Shown: positions 18,022-27,869 of the stretch, one piece after another
How the letters are laid out: each line of letters opens with the position of its first letter
Position numbering within the stretch: position 1 is the first letter of the stretch
Source of the DNA: Oceanihabitans sediminis
GTDB taxonomy: Bacteria > Bacteroidota > Bacteroidia > Flavobacteriales > Flavobacteriaceae
Direction of reading: 5' to 3'
Assembly (NCBI RefSeq): GCF_003337215.1
Contig: NZ_QPIG01000001.1
Span: 682,001 to 746,000 of the forward strand
DNA: 64,000 bases
Position numbers and translations under genes: made by a program
The notes under the pieces: generated by a model
The model's input: the letters and a program-made list of their open reading frames with translations, nothing else
The model's database searches: none
Told to the model about the DNA's origin: nothing

Positions 18022-19134
18022 ATGAATTTATCTTATTGGGAAATAAAAACTTGGTTAAGTAATATAGATTTTACTATTGTTGGTAGTGGAATTGTCGGAC
18101 TTAGCTGTGCACTTCAATTAAGAGAGAAATTCCCTAAAGCTAATATTTTAGTATTAGAAAAAGGAACCTTACCCCAAGGAGCAAGTACTAAAAACGCAGG
18201 TTTTGCTTGTTTTGGAAGTTTAAGCGAAATTTTAGACGATTTAAACAGTCATTCGGAAGATCAAGTAGTAGATTTAGTTCATAAGCGTTTAAATGGCTTA
18301 GCTCTTTTAAAAAGCAGTTTAGGAAACAAAACTATTGCCTATAAACAATTAGGCGGCTATGAACTTTTTACAGAAACAGATTCAGAACTATTTGAAGATT
18401 GTGTTTCAAAAATAAACTATGTGAACCAGTTACTGAAGCCTATTTTTAAGAAGGATGTTTTCGGTTTAAAGAAGAATGTTTTTCAGTTTAAAAAAATAAA
18501 AGAAAACTATATTTTCAACCCTTTTGAAGGGCAAATAGATACTGGAAAAATGATGGAGGCTTTGCTTCAAAAAGCACTTTCTAAAAACATCAAAATTCTC
18601 AATAATATAAAAGTAAAACACTATACTGAAGCATTGAATTCGGTTACAATAGAAACCAATCAGTTTAAGTTTTCTACTTCCAAACTATTAATAGCAACTA
18701 ATGGTTTTGCTTCACAGTTAGATATTCCTACTGTGAAACCTGCAAGAGCACAGGTTTTAATCACCAAACCAATTAAGAATTTACATATAAAAGGAACCTT
18801 TCATTTAGATAGAGGTTATTACTATTTTAGAAATATTGATAATAGAATCTTATTTGGTGGCGGAAGAAACCTAGATTTTAAAACAGAAGAAACTACCGAA
18901 TTAGGGCAAACAAGTCTTATACAAAACAAATTAGAAGAATTATTAAAAACAACAATCTTACCAGGTATAGACTTTGAAATAGATTACAAATGGTCTGGAA
19001 TAATGGGAGTAGGGACAAGTAAACAGCCTGTTGTTAAACAATTGTCTAATCATGTGTATTGTGGAGTTAGATTAGGTGGTATGGGGGTTGCAATAGGTAG
19101 TTTAGTAGGAAAAGAATTAGCAGAATTGGTGTAA
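18022..19134 (+). CDS. FAD-dependent oxidoreductase of the DAO (D-amino-acid/glycine oxidase) family
   Basis: A 370-residue flavoprotein. The dinucleotide-binding motif is IVGSGIVGLS (19-28; G21, G23, G26) followed by an Glu-ending second strand (ILVLEKG). TKNAGFACFG is the family N-terminal loop, and the C-terminal FAD contact is VYCGVRLGGMGVAIGSLVGKELAEL. It probably oxidises an amine or amino acid in the cytoplasm; the substrate cannot be told from sequence. mtgA starts one base after its stop, so they form a unit with the GreA-like gene. Confidence 0.85.
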   Translation: MNLSYWEIKTWLSNIDFTIVGSGIVGLSCALQLREKFPKANILVLEKGTLPQGASTKNAGFACFGSLSEILDDLNSHSEDQVVDLVHKRLNGLALLKSSLGNKTIAYKQLGGYELFTETDSELFEDCVSKINYVNQLLKPIFKKDVFGLKKNVFQFKKIKENYIFNPFEGQIDTGKMMEALLQKALSKNIKILNNIKVKHYTEALNSVTIETNQFKFSTSKLLIATNGFASQLDIPTVKPARAQVLITKPIKNLHIKGTFHLDRGYYYFRNIDNRILFGGGRNLDFKTEETTELGQTSLIQNKLEELLKTTILPGIDFEIDYKWSGIMGVGTSKQPVVKQLSNHVYCGVRLGGMGVAIGSLVGKELAELV

Positions 19135-19135
19135 G

Positions 19136-19840
19136 ATGATAAAACGTTTTTTCTTATTTATATTAAAAACTATTTTTTGGCTAATTGTCTTTTCTGTAGC
19201 CTGGGTTTTTCCTTATAAATGGGTTCCTGTGTATATAACGCCATTAATGATTATTAGAAGTATAGAAAATCATCAAAATGGCAAAGAAACATCCTATAAT
19301 CACCAATGGGTTTCTTTAGATGAAATATCAAAAAACATGCAGCTTGCTGTAATTTCTAGCGAAGATCAGAATTTTTTATACCACAATGGTTTCGATTTTG
19401 AAGCTATTGAAAAAGCTTTTGAAAACAACAAAAAAGGAAAAGTTATAAAAGGCGCAAGTACCATTAGCCAACAAACGGCAAAAAATGTTTTTCTGTGGCC
19501 AGAACGTAGTTGGTTACGAAAAGGTTTGGAAGTATATTTTACTTTTTTAATCGAGAAAATTTGGGGTAAAGAACGAATTATGGAAGTGTACTTAAACAGT
19601 ATTGAAATGGGGAAAAACATTTATGGTATTGAAGCTGCATCGCAATATTGGTTTAATAAATCGGCAAATAAATTAAGTATTTATGAGGCAGCAGCAATTA
19701 GTGCTATATTACCAAACCCTAGAAATTATCAGGCAAATCCGGCTTCAAATTATATACAAAAGAGAAAGCATTGGATTGTTAATCAATCTAGAAATTTTGG
19801 AGTTTTAGATTATAATTTAAATAAAGAAAAAACAGATTGA
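19136..19840 (+). CDS. mtgA: Monofunctional biosynthetic peptidoglycan transglycosylase
   Basis: A 234-residue inner-membrane enzyme that polymerises lipid II into glycan strands. One N-terminal membrane anchor (about 5-27) precedes a GT51 domain with the family blocks AVISSEDQNFLYHNGFDFEAI (catalytic Glu76), KGASTISQQTAKNVFLW and KERIMEVYLNSIEMG. No transpeptidase domain follows, which separates it from the bifunctional PbpC also present in this window. It begins one base after the DAO gene and overlaps the next gene by four bases. Confidence 0.94.
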   Translation: MIKRFFLFILKTIFWLIVFSVAWVFPYKWVPVYITPLMIIRSIENHQNGKETSYNHQWVSLDEISKNMQLAVISSEDQNFLYHNGFDFEAIEKAFENNKKGKVIKGASTISQQTAKNVFLWPERSWLRKGLEVYFTFLIEKIWGKERIMEVYLNSIEMGKNIYGIEAASQYWFNKSANKLSIYEAAAISAILPNPRNYQANPASNYIQKRKHWIVNQSRNFGVLDYNLNKEKTD

Positions 19841-20268
19841 TAGTAAAACAACAACTATATAAACAGTGTTTAGATTTTGTAGAAAACCGTTTGAAAACCA
19901 TTCAAAATGGTATTTTAGAAATTCAAGAATCTTTAACTTCTGAAACAAAAAGTAGTGCGGGAGATAAGCATGAAACGGGTCGTGCTATGTTACAATTAGA
20001 GCGTGAAAAGATTGGTCAGCAATTAGCAGAAACACAAAAATTAAAAGAAGTACTTTCCAAAATAGATGCAGCCAAAGTTTCTGAATCTGTTCTGCTAGGA
20101 GGTGTGGTCTACACTACTAAATCCAATTATTTTATTGCTATAAGTGCCGGAGAGTTACAAGTAGAAAAAGATAACTTTTATGCTATTTCTGTAAATACTC
20201 CCATTGCTCAATTATTAATGGGTAAAAAAGAGGGAGACAGTATTAACTTTAGAGGAACTAATTTTTGA
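19837..20268 (+). CDS. GreA/GreB-like C-terminal-domain protein
   Basis: A 143-residue protein with an N-terminal helical part (about 1-75; alternating charged and hydrophobic residues, likely a coiled coil). The C-terminal domain resembles the FKBP-like fold of Gre factors, ending in LLMGKKEGDSINFRGTNF, similar to the GreA MGKKVGD motif. It lacks the full GreA coiled coil with acidic tip, so a role as a transcription-cleavage factor is uncertain. The start is TTG, overlapping the mtgA stop by four bases, which suggests translational coupling. It converges with an ABC ATPase gene. Confidence 0.7.
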   Translation: MIVKQQLYKQCLDFVENRLKTIQNGILEIQESLTSETKSSAGDKHETGRAMLQLEREKIGQQLAETQKLKEVLSKIDAAKVSESVLLGGVVYTTKSNYFIAISAGELQVEKDNFYAISVNTPIAQLLMGKKEGDSINFRGTNF

Positions 20269-20298
20269 AGTTTTAAAGGTGATGTAAACAGCAGGTTA

Positions 20299-21216
20299 TT
20301 ATTTTTTGTCTACTACAGAAAGACATGTTTTAGTGTTCCTATTAATAGCTTCTCTGTGTTCGAAATAAACATTTTCGTTATTCCAAACTGCTTCTATTAG
20401 GTAATAACTTCCTTTGAAATAACTATTTTTTACTGTTACCTCTAAATCTGAATTCTCTACAACTTGTAACCTGCTAGCATAAACAATTTCATTGCTTATA
20501 ATGCTAAATTCTTCAAAAAAAGCTGCAATTAAAGGTGTTTTTGGGTTTCTGTATAAGCTTTCGGGTTTATCGTGAGCTAATAGTTTTTTGTTGTTTAAAA
20601 CAATCATACTGTCTGCAAAACCTAAAACATCTTCTTTGTCATGCGTTGCAACAATACAGGCTATATTTTTTTCTTTTAGATATCGAAATACGTTTCTGCG
20701 AAGCGATTGTTTTTTAAAATTATCTATATGACTAAAGGGTTCATCTAACAATAGGATTTCAGGTGTATTTGCCAAAGCTCTTGCTAAGGCCACTCGTTGT
20801 TTTTGTCCGCCACTTAATAATTTCACTTTTGTATTGGCGAAAGGAGTGAGTTCTACAATTTCTAGTAGTTCTTTTGTTCTTTCTTGTTTTTCTTCTGGGT
20901 AAAAATTAGAAAGGTGTTTTCCTATATTTTCTGCAACAGATGTAAATGGCATCAAATCGAATTCCTGTGCTACATATTTCATAAAATCATAGCCGACTAC
21001 TAGATTGAATTTCGGACCAAGAATTTCGGTTTCCTTCCTATAAATATTTCCTTCATTCAAATCATACTTTCCGTAAAGTACTTTTAAAAGGGTACTTTTT
21101 CCCGAACCACTTTCACCAATAATAGAAAGATGTTCTCCTGGTTTTACAGAAAAAGATATATTGTTTAAAACAGGGGTTTCCTTGTATGAAAAGGAAAGGT
21201 TTTTTACTTGAAGCAT
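20299..21216 (-). CDS. ABC transporter ATP-binding protein, orphan
   Basis: A 305-residue ABC ATPase with Walker A GESGSGKST (34-42), a Q-loop near YVAQEFDLMP, signature LSGGQKQR (134-141), Walker B ILLLDEP (154-160) and switch His in VATHDKED. About 70 residues after the ATPase core (from about 235) form a small beta-rich accessory domain, like the TOBE-type tails of importer ATPases. No permease or binding-protein gene is adjacent, so the partner must be encoded elsewhere. The organisation resembles Pot/Fbp-type importers, but the substrate is not inferable. Confidence 0.85.
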   Translation of the reverse strand: MLQVKNLSFSYKETPVLNNISFSVKPGEHLSIIGESGSGKSTLLKVLYGKYDLNEGNIYRKETEILGPKFNLVVGYDFMKYVAQEFDLMPFTSVAENIGKHLSNFYPEEKQERTKELLEIVELTPFANTKVKLLSGGQKQRVALARALANTPEILLLDEPFSHIDNFKKQSLRRNVFRYLKEKNIACIVATHDKEDVLGFADSMIVLNNKKLLAHDKPESLYRNPKTPLIAAFFEEFSIISNEIVYASRLQVVENSDLEVTVKNSYFKGSYYLIEAVWNNENVYFEHREAINRNTKTCLSVVDKK

Positions 21217-21227
21217 ATATAAAAATC

Positions 21228-21260
21228 AAAAAACCCTTCAGTTTTTATACTGAAGGGTTT
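21228..21260 (-). terminator. Intrinsic terminator of the prolyl oligopeptidase gene
   Basis: On the minus strand AAACCCTTCAG and CTGAAGGGTTT form an 11-bp stem followed by a T-run. It lies between the oligopeptidase stop and the ABC gene start. Confidence 0.85.
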
Positions 21261-21276
21261 GGTGTCATTCAAAGTT

Positions 21277-23436
21277 TTACTTTTTAATTTCTTTGTTTGG
21301 TAATTCTTCAAACCCCATATTATAAAGTGTGAAGCCAAAGGTATCAGCATGTTGCTCTAAGATTTTACTCACAGGTGTTCCTGCTCCGTGACCCGCATCT
21401 GTTTCAATGCGTATAAGCGTTGGATTGCTTCCTGTTTGCTTGTCTTGTAATTCTGCAGCAAATTTAAAACTATGTGCAGGTACAACACGGTCATCATGAT
21501 CTCCTGTTGTAACCATAGTAGCAGGGTATTGTACTCCTTCTTTTACGTTATGAACCGGAGAATAAGCTTTTAAGTATTCAAACATTTCTTTGCTATCCTC
21601 AGCAGTTCCGTAGTCATAAGCCCATCCAGCTCCAGCTGTGAATGTATGGTAACGTAACATGTCTAATACACCAACTCCTGGAAGCGCTACTTGCATTAAA
21701 TCTGGACGCTGCGTCATTGTTGCTCCAACTAATAAACCTCCGTTAGAACGACCTGAAATAGCTAAATGCTTAGAATCTGTGTATTTGTTATCGATTAGGT
21801 ATTCTGCAGCAGCAATGAAATCATCAAATACATTTTGTTTTTGCATTTGTGTTCCAGCTTTATGCCACTCTTTCCCGTATTCACCACCACCACGTAAGTT
21901 TGGTACAGCGTAAACTCCTCCTTGTTCCATCCAAACAGCATTAGCAGTGCTAAAGCTTGGGTTTAAGCTAATGTTGAATCCACCGTAACCGTAAAGGATC
22001 GTAGGGTTTTTACCGTTTAATTCTAATCCTTTTTTATGGGTAATAATCATAGGAACTTTTGTTCCGTCTTTTGAATTATAAAATACTTGATTGCTTTCGT
22101 ATGCATCTGAATTGAAATCGATACTAGGTTTCCAGTATAATTCAGAATTTCCTGTTTCTACATCGTATTTATAGATGCTTGAAGGTGTGTTGTAGTTTGT
22201 GAACGAATAATAAAGCGTTTTTTCTTCTTTCTTTCCAGCAAAACCACCAACATTTCCTAATCCAGGTAATTCAATTTCTCTAATTAATTTCCCTTCATAA
22301 TCATATTGCGAAACTTTTGAAATAGCATCAACCATATATTCTGTAAAGAAATATCCACCTCCTTTAGAAGCTGTTAATACGTATTCTGTTTCTGCAATAA
22401 ATTCCTTCCAGTTTTCTGGAGTTGGGTTTTTTGCATCTACCGTTACAATTTTTTGGTTAGGAGCATCTAAGTTTGTTACTAAGTATAGTTTGCTTCCAAT
22501 GTTATCAATCACTTGAGTGTCGCTATCTGTATGGTCAACAATAGCTACTAAAGGACTGTTTGGTTTTGTTAAGTCCTTTAGGTATAGTTTATTTCCAGAA
22601 GTTGAAACTCTTGGAGATAATAGTAAGTAATTGTCGTCTTCTGTTACATTAGCATAAATATATCTGTGCTTTTCTTCTGGAGTACCACCATAAATAAGTT
22701 TGTCTTCTTTTTGAGAAGTTCCTAGCTTGTGGTAGTAAACTTTATGTTGGTCTGTTTTTGCAGATAATTCACTTCCTTCTGGTTTATCATAACTAGAGTA
22801 GTAGAAGCCTTCGTTTTTGTACCAAGAAATTCCGCTAAATTTAATATCAACTAAAGTGTCTTCAATAATTTCTTTAGTTTCTGTGTTCATTACCATAATT
22901 TTTCTCCAGTCAGAACCACCTTCAGAAATAGAATATGCTAATGTTTTACCATCTTTAGAGAAACTTGTTTGTCCTAAAGAAATAGTTCCGTCTTCTTTAA
23001 ATTTATTAGGATCTAAGAAAACTTCCGCAGATGCAGGATCGCCACCTTTTTTATATCTATAAATTACATATTGATTTTGTAATCCGTCGTTTTTATAAAA
23101 GTATGTATAGTCTCCTTCGTTAAATGGTGCTCCAATTTTCTCGTAGTTCCATAAAACTTCTAGACGTTCTTTTAATTCTTTTCTGTATGGGATATTTTCT
23201 AAATAACCGAATGTTGTTTGGTTTTGCGCTTTTACCCAGTCACCAGTTTCTTTACTTCTGTCATCTTCAAGCCATCTGTATGGGTCTTTCACTGTTTCAC
23301 CAAAATGCGTGTATGCAGTATCTACTTTTTTGGTTTCAGGATAGTTTAATTCTATACTAGTTTCTGCTTGTTTTTTTTCTTCATTACAAGACATAATAGT
23401 TATTGCTGTAATTAAACAAAGGGTTATTTTTTTCAT
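21277..23436 (-). CDS. Prolyl oligopeptidase family S9A lipoprotein
   Basis: A 719-residue serine peptidase that cleaves short peptides after proline. An N-terminal lipoprotein signal ([17 protein letters not shown], Cys17) places it in the periplasm or outer membrane. A seven-bladed beta-propeller gate (about 80-425) is followed by an alpha/beta hydrolase domain. The catalytic Ser564 is in GRSNGG, the Asp is in the DHDDRVVP motif and His683 is in DAGHGAG. Length is normal. It is monocistronic with its own terminator. Confidence 0.94.
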   Translation of the reverse strand: MKKITLCLITAITIMSCNEEKKQAETSIELNYPETKKVDTAYTHFGETVKDPYRWLEDDRSKETGDWVKAQNQTTFGYLENIPYRKELKERLEVLWNYEKIGAPFNEGDYTYFYKNDGLQNQYVIYRYKKGGDPASAEVFLDPNKFKEDGTISLGQTSFSKDGKTLAYSISEGGSDWRKIMVMNTETKEIIEDTLVDIKFSGISWYKNEGFYYSSYDKPEGSELSAKTDQHKVYYHKLGTSQKEDKLIYGGTPEEKHRYIYANVTEDDNYLLLSPRVSTSGNKLYLKDLTKPNSPLVAIVDHTDSDTQVIDNIGSKLYLVTNLDAPNQKIVTVDAKNPTPENWKEFIAETEYVLTASKGGGYFFTEYMVDAISKVSQYDYEGKLIREIELPGLGNVGGFAGKKEEKTLYYSFTNYNTPSSIYKYDVETGNSELYWKPSIDFNSDAYESNQVFYNSKDGTKVPMIITHKKGLELNGKNPTILYGYGGFNISLNPSFSTANAVWMEQGGVYAVPNLRGGGEYGKEWHKAGTQMQKQNVFDDFIAAAEYLIDNKYTDSKHLAISGRSNGGLLVGATMTQRPDLMQVALPGVGVLDMLRYHTFTAGAGWAYDYGTAEDSKEMFEYLKAYSPVHNVKEGVQYPATMVTTGDHDDRVVPAHSFKFAAELQDKQTGSNPTLIRIETDAGHGAGTPVSKILEQHADTFGFTLYNMGFEELPNKEIKK

Positions 23437-23551
23437 TTTATGTTAAATTTAATTTGGTATAAAAATAAGATAAATAAAGCTCTAATAAAATTTAGCTGTA
23501 CCTTTTAGAGTGTTTTTATATTGTTTTATATGGAATTTTTGGTTTTTGGAT

Positions 23552-24541
23552 TTAAACTAGCTGGTTTTTTACTAAATACTCTGCAATTTGAACTGCGTTT
23601 GTAGCAGCTCCTTTTCGTAAATTATCTGCTACAATCCACATATTTAATGTGTTTGGCTGTGTTTCATCTCTTCTAATTCTTCCAACAAAAACTTCATCTT
23701 TACCATTAGCTAAAATAGGCATTGGGTAGGTGTTTGTGGCAGTATTATCTTGAACTATAATCCCTTCGGTATTGCTTAGTATTTCTCTAACTTCTGCTAA
23801 ATCAAAATCATTTAAAAACTCTACGTTTACAGATTCTGAATGTCCTCCGCTTGTTGGAATTCTAACGGCTGTTGCTGTAACAGAGAAGGTTCTGTCGTTA
23901 AATATTTTTTGTGGTTCTCTAGCAAGCTTCATTTCTTCTTTGGTGTATCCGTTTTCTTCAAATACATCACAATGAGGTAATGCGTTTCTGTTTATTTGGT
24001 AAGGATAAGCCATTTCGCCTTCTATTCCTTTTGTTTCGTTTTCTAATTGTTGCACCGCTTTAATTCCTGTTCCCGAAACAGATTGGTAAGTAGAAACTAC
24101 AACGCGTTTCATTTTATATTTTTCATGAAGTGGTGCAAGCGCTAAAACTAGTTGAATAGTTGAGCAATTTGGGTTTGCTATAATTTTATCTTCTTTGCTA
24201 AGTTCTTTGGCATTGATTTCAGGAACAACTAATTTTTTGGTTGGATCCATTCTCCAAGCCGAAGAGTTATCTATAACTACAATACCAGCTTCAGCAAATT
24301 TTGGAGCCCATTCTAGAGAGGTGCTTCCTCCGGCAGAAAAAATCGCTATGTTGGGCTTCATCTCTAAAGCAGTTTGTACACAAACAATTTTATAATCTTT
24401 TCCGTTAAAACGAATTTCTTTTCCAACCGATCTTTCTGAAGCTACGGGTATAAATTCTGTTATTGGAAATTTGCGTTCTACCAGTACTTGTCTCATTACT
24501 TCGCCAACCATTCCGGTAGCGCCAACTACAGCTATTTTCAT
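23552..24541 (-). CDS. asd: Aspartate-semialdehyde dehydrogenase
   Basis: A 329-residue NADPH enzyme that reduces beta-aspartyl phosphate to the semialdehyde, the branch point to diaminopimelate/lysine, threonine and methionine. It begins MKIAVVGATGMVGEVMRQVL (Rossmann GxTGxVG). The catalytic Cys126 is in IIANPNCSTIQ. The substrate-binding Arg/His region contains VRIPTSGGHSESVNVEF, and FVGRIRRD is near the C-terminus. Its divergence from mscL in sequence spacing shows it is a separate unit. It supports cell-wall precursor synthesis together with alr nearby. Confidence 0.96.
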   Translation of the reverse strand: MKIAVVGATGMVGEVMRQVLVERKFPITEFIPVASERSVGKEIRFNGKDYKIVCVQTALEMKPNIAIFSAGGSTSLEWAPKFAEAGIVVIDNSSAWRMDPTKKLVVPEINAKELSKEDKIIANPNCSTIQLVLALAPLHEKYKMKRVVVSTYQSVSGTGIKAVQQLENETKGIEGEMAYPYQINRNALPHCDVFEENGYTKEEMKLAREPQKIFNDRTFSVTATAVRIPTSGGHSESVNVEFLNDFDLAEVREILSNTEGIIVQDNTATNTYPMPILANGKDEVFVGRIRRDETQPNTLNMWIVADNLRKGAATNAVQIAEYLVKNQLV

Positions 24542-24560
24542 ATAATTTAATTTATAAACA

Positions 24561-24568
24561 CAAATGTA
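24561..24568 (-). promoter_or_regulatory. Candidate -7 box upstream of asd
   Basis: On the minus strand TACATTTG matches TAnnTTTG, 19 bases before the asd start. A TTG lies 14 bases further upstream, somewhat close. Confidence 0.45.
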
Positions 24569-24603
24569 ATTATTAAGAGTTTCAATATTCTTAAAAAGGA
24601 TAT

Positions 24604-24634
24604 AAAAAAACCACCTCGATTAGAAGTGGTTTTA
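24604..24634 (-). terminator. Intrinsic terminator of mscL
   Basis: On the minus strand AAAACCACTTC and GAGGTGGTTTT form a stem (one G-T pair) with a T-run, 22 bases after the mscL stop. Confidence 0.8.
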
Positions 24635-24655
24635 GTATAAAATGGAATTTAGAAA

Positions 24656-25063
24656 TTATTTTTTTAATAAATCTCTGATTTCAGATAATAATTCTTCTTG
24701 AGTTGGTCCAGCTGGTTTAGCAGGTTTTGGAGCTGGAGGAGTTTTTGTTTTGTTATAAGCTTTTACAATAGCAAATAAAACAGCACCAACAATAATTAAA
24801 TTAATGATAGAGTTTACCCATTTCCCGTACATGATAGCGTTTTCTGGTTTAGTAACTACACCATCTGCACCAACAGTTGCTGGAGAAAGTACGTACTTTA
24901 AGTCGGCGAAGTCTACACCTCCTGCAAAGTTACCTACTATAGGCATCATAATATCAGATACAAACCCGTTTACAACCATACCTACTGCTCCAGCAAGAAT
25001 AACGGCAACGGCTAAATCTATGACATTACCTGTCATAATAAAATCTTTAAATTCTTTTAACAT
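24656..25063 (-). CDS. mscL: Large-conductance mechanosensitive channel
   Basis: A 135-residue inner-membrane channel that opens on hypo-osmotic shock. Typical features: the N-terminal amphipathic helix and TM1 region MLKEFKDFIMTGNVIDLAVAVILAGAVGMVVNGFVSDIMMP, a short periplasmic loop (about 50-75), TM2 (about 76-100; WVNSIINLIIVGAVLFAIVKAYN), and a cytoplasmic helix after a proline-rich linker. Length is normal. Single gene with its own terminator. Confidence 0.97.
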   Translation of the reverse strand: MLKEFKDFIMTGNVIDLAVAVILAGAVGMVVNGFVSDIMMPIVGNFAGGVDFADLKYVLSPATVGADGVVTKPENAIMYGKWVNSIINLIIVGAVLFAIVKAYNKTKTPPAPKPAKPAGPTQEELLSEIRDLLKK

Positions 25064-25149
25064 GTTTTTTGTTTTATTGGTTAAATATATGTAGCAATTT
25101 AACTAAAATTTTATCAAATACTAAATATTACATTTTAACATTTAGCGTT

Positions 25150-26256
25150 TTAACGATGAAATACTCTTTTTACTCGTTGAGAGATAGCAGTAAGCAATTC
25201 GTAGGAAATGGATTTCGTAGTGTTTGCTAAAGTTTCAGCAGTTTGGTTGGTGTCAAAAACAATAACTTCATCTCCTTCTTCACAGATAATATCTGTAATA
25301 TCTACCATAATCATATCCATACAAACGTTTCCTACTATTGGAGCTTTCTTACCATTTATGCTTACATAACCAATTCCGTTTCCGTATTGTCTTCCTATTC
25401 CATCGGCGTGACCAATAGGTATTGTTGCCGTTTTGGTGGTTTTTTCGGCTTTAAAGGCTCTGTTGTAACCAATGGTTTCGCCTTTTTCTATGGTGTGAAT
25501 TTGAGAAATAATAGATTTAAGCGTAGCAATTGGCTTCAGGTTTTTGTTTTCTTTTTCAGAATTTCCATAACCATATAAGCCAATTCCAGATCTAACCATA
25601 TTGAAATGTGCTTCTGGAAAATTTAAAATTCCTGAAGTATTGCACATATGCATCATTGGTTGATATCCTAATTTTGCACTAAACGCTGAAGCAATTTTAT
25701 TGAAAGTTTCTATTTGTTTTAAAGAGAATTCTTTTTCATTAAAATCTTCACTTGCAGCTAAATGCGAAAATATGGAAGCAGGTTTTACAGAAGTGGTATT
25801 CTGAAGATTGGAAACTACAGTACCTATTTCTTCTATATTAAAACCTAATCTGTTTAATCCTGTGTTGAATTTTATATGAATAGGGTAGTTGCTTTGTTTT
25901 TCTTCGTTTGCAACTTCTATAAATTCTTTTAAAATCTTATGGCTATAAATGCTTGGTTCTAGGCATCTAGCTATAATGGTTTTAAAATATACTGGCTGCG
26001 GATGCAGAACCAAAATTGGTTTTGTAATTCCGGCATCGCGAAGCGCAACACCTTCGTTAGTAAAAGCAACAGCAAAGTAATCTACGTTTAAATTTTGTAG
26101 ATGTTTTGCAATTTCAGCAGCATCTGTACCATACGCAAAGGCTTTAACTACTGCTAAAAATTTGGTGTTTTTATCAAGTTTAGATTTAAGATGTTTGTAG
26201 TTTTGAGTTAGTGCATTTAAATCTATTTCTAATATTGTTTCTTGCGCTTTAGGCAT
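25150..26256 (-). CDS. alr: Alanine racemase
   Basis: A 368-residue PLP enzyme that makes D-alanine for peptidoglycan. The PLP lysine is Lys38 in AVVKAFAYG; the C-terminal beta domain includes TIGYNRAF (catalytic Tyr) and the [14 protein letters not shown] signature. I use the ATG at 26256, which gives the family start [16 protein letters not shown]. The in-frame start at 26292 would add 12 residues and lie deep in tdk. With this choice it overlaps the last eight bases of tdk, so alr is probably translated from the tdk-alr mRNA. Confidence 0.95.
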   Translation of the reverse strand: MPKAQETILEIDLNALTQNYKHLKSKLDKNTKFLAVVKAFAYGTDAAEIAKHLQNLNVDYFAVAFTNEGVALRDAGITKPILVLHPQPVYFKTIIARCLEPSIYSHKILKEFIEVANEEKQSNYPIHIKFNTGLNRLGFNIEEIGTVVSNLQNTTSVKPASIFSHLAASEDFNEKEFSLKQIETFNKIASAFSAKLGYQPMMHMCNTSGILNFPEAHFNMVRSGIGLYGYGNSEKENKNLKPIATLKSIISQIHTIEKGETIGYNRAFKAEKTTKTATIPIGHADGIGRQYGNGIGYVSINGKKAPIVGNVCMDMIMVDITDIICEEGDEVIVFDTNQTAETLANTTKSISYELLTAISQRVKRVFHR

Positions 26257-26896
26257 CAGAATCATTTTGTTTAGAGACAACTTCTTCAGCATCTTCCACT
26301 TGTATTGTCTTTACTTTTTCTCGCATAGTTGCTTTGTAGTATGCAGCACGACTTAAAGGTTCGTATTCTTCTGTTTCACCAAGTAAAACAAGGTTGTCGT
26401 TTGTAGATTTTCTATAGCTGTATTGTGCTAGATTTCCAGTTCTTGTACAAACAGCGTGAACTTTGGTGACGTATTCTGCAGTTGCCATTAGGTATGGCAT
26501 TGGTCCGAAAGGATTTCCTTTAAAATCCATATCTAAACCAGCTACAATTACACGTATTCCTTTATTGGCTAAATCATTGCAAATACGTACTATTTCATTA
26601 TCAAAAAACTGTGCTTCGTCAATTCCAACCACATCACAGCCATCTGCTAGAATAGGAATATTTGCAGCTGCTGGGACAGGAGTTGAGCGAATTTCATTTG
26701 CATCGTGAGAGACTACCATTTCTTCATCATAACGCACATCAACCGAAGGTTTAAATATTTCTACTCTCTGCCTAGCAAATTGCGCACGTTTGAGTCTGCG
26801 TATCAGTTCTTCGGTTTTACCAGAGAACATAGATCCGCAAATAACCTCAATCCATCCAAATTGTTCTTTTTGATTTACTGTATTTTCAAGAAACAT
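26249..26896 (-). CDS. tdk: Thymidine kinase (type II) without zinc-ribbon cysteines
   Basis: A 215-residue salvage enzyme phosphorylating thymidine. The P-loop is GSMFSGKT (21-28), Walker B is [11 protein letters not shown], and the lasso region contains [16 protein letters not shown] and [14 protein letters not shown]. In most TK1-like enzymes the lasso is a zinc ribbon with two CxxC pairs. Here only one Cys (AVCTRT) is left and the second pair is absent, as commonly seen in Bacteroidota. It is the first gene of the tdk-alr unit. Confidence 0.94.
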   Translation of the reverse strand: MFLENTVNQKEQFGWIEVICGSMFSGKTEELIRRLKRAQFARQRVEIFKPSVDVRYDEEMVVSHDANEIRSTPVPAAANIPILADGCDVVGIDEAQFFDNEIVRICNDLANKGIRVIVAGLDMDFKGNPFGPMPYLMATAEYVTKVHAVCTRTGNLAQYSYRKSTNDNLVLLGETEEYEPLSRAAYYKATMREKVKTIQVEDAEEVVSKQNDSDA

Positions 26897-27140
26897 TTTG
26901 TAATTTTAACACTAAAATATAACCGTTTTCCGGTTTCTATAAAGGTGGCGTAAATTTATTAAAAACAAAAGTATAATTTAGCCTAAAACAGGAAAAGTTA
27001 TAAAATACACTAAAATAAATATTTAGTAAATTTACATTTCAATTAGTGGTATTTTTAAAGAAAAATTAAAAGGGTTTTGAAGAGAGTTTTTCAAGTTTTT
27101 AGAAATTCTTTTCAAATTAAATAATAAAAAAATTAGAAAA
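26897..27140. other. Divergent intergenic region tdk / conserved unknown gene
   Basis: 244 bases between two divergent starts. It is AT-rich with TAAATTTA and TATTTTTA near-matches to the -7 box on the plus strand, but no exact promoter. No gene or RNA fold was found. Confidence 0.5.
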
Positions 27141-27869
27141 ATGAAAAGGAAGTTAGAATCCGAATTAATAAGTATTGCGCATAGAATCTTAAAACTTAAA
27201 GGAAGAGAAGATGTAAATAGAATGCACGAAGAGGTTTCAAAGTTATACGAACAACTTACCGTTTTAAAATTTGCGCAAGAAAACTTTGAAGAAAGCTTGC
27301 CTACTATAGGTAATGATTCTTCGTTTTTCGAAATGCTAGACAGTGCTTTTAATAATAAAGTAAGTGATAATATTGAGGTTGAAGACAAGACCTATGTTAA
27401 TATGGATGATAATGAAGAGGAAGCTATCATGGAGCCTGCTATCGAAACGATAAAAGATATGGTAGCGCAAATGCCTGACGAATCTCAGAAAATAGATGAG
27501 CTTATAGAAGAAGTTATACCAAAAGCAAAATATCAAAAAGACGATTTTCATCAAATAACAGCAGACTTTTCAGAAATGCCTGTTTTTGAAAAGGTAACAA
27601 CTGCAAACGAGAAAAAATCTTTAAACGAAAAGCTTAAAGCAGGATCCTTAAGTATTGGCTTGAATGATAAAATTGCATTTACAAAACATCTTTTTGAAGG
27701 TAAAAACGAAGATTACGACAGAGTAATTTCGCAGATAAACACTGCCGATTCTTATCAAGACGCCATAAATTTTATACAAACAATGGTGAAGCCAGACTAT
27801 AATAATTGGGAGAATAAAGAAGAGATTGAAGAGCGTTTTATAGAACTTATTGCAAGCAAATTCGAGTAA
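27141..27869 (+). CDS. Conserved Bacteroidota protein of unknown function, linked to rsmI
   Basis: A 242-residue acidic cytoplasmic protein. The N-terminal 45 residues (MKRKLESELISIAHRILKLKG) form a likely coiled coil, followed by a highly acidic low-complexity middle (about 80-145). The conserved C-terminal helical domain (about 165-242) has SIGLNDKIAFTKHLFEGK and MVKPDYNNWENKEEIEERFIELI. I recall the C-terminal domain as widespread in Bacteroidota, but no function is known to me. The stop and the rsmI start overlap (TAATG), so the two are translationally coupled. Confidence 0.8.
   Translation: MKRKLESELISIAHRILKLKGREDVNRMHEEVSKLYEQLTVLKFAQENFEESLPTIGNDSSFFEMLDSAFNNKVSDNIEVEDKTYVNMDDNEEEAIMEPAIETIKDMVAQMPDESQKIDELIEEVIPKAKYQKDDFHQITADFSEMPVFEKVTTANEKKSLNEKLKAGSLSIGLNDKIAFTKHLFEGKNEDYDRVISQINTADSYQDAINFIQTMVKPDYNNWENKEEIEERFIELIASKFE

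Noticed and set aside
26257-26292. Longer start of alanine racemase.
   Set aside because: It adds 12 residues not found in the family and lengthens the overlap with tdk.
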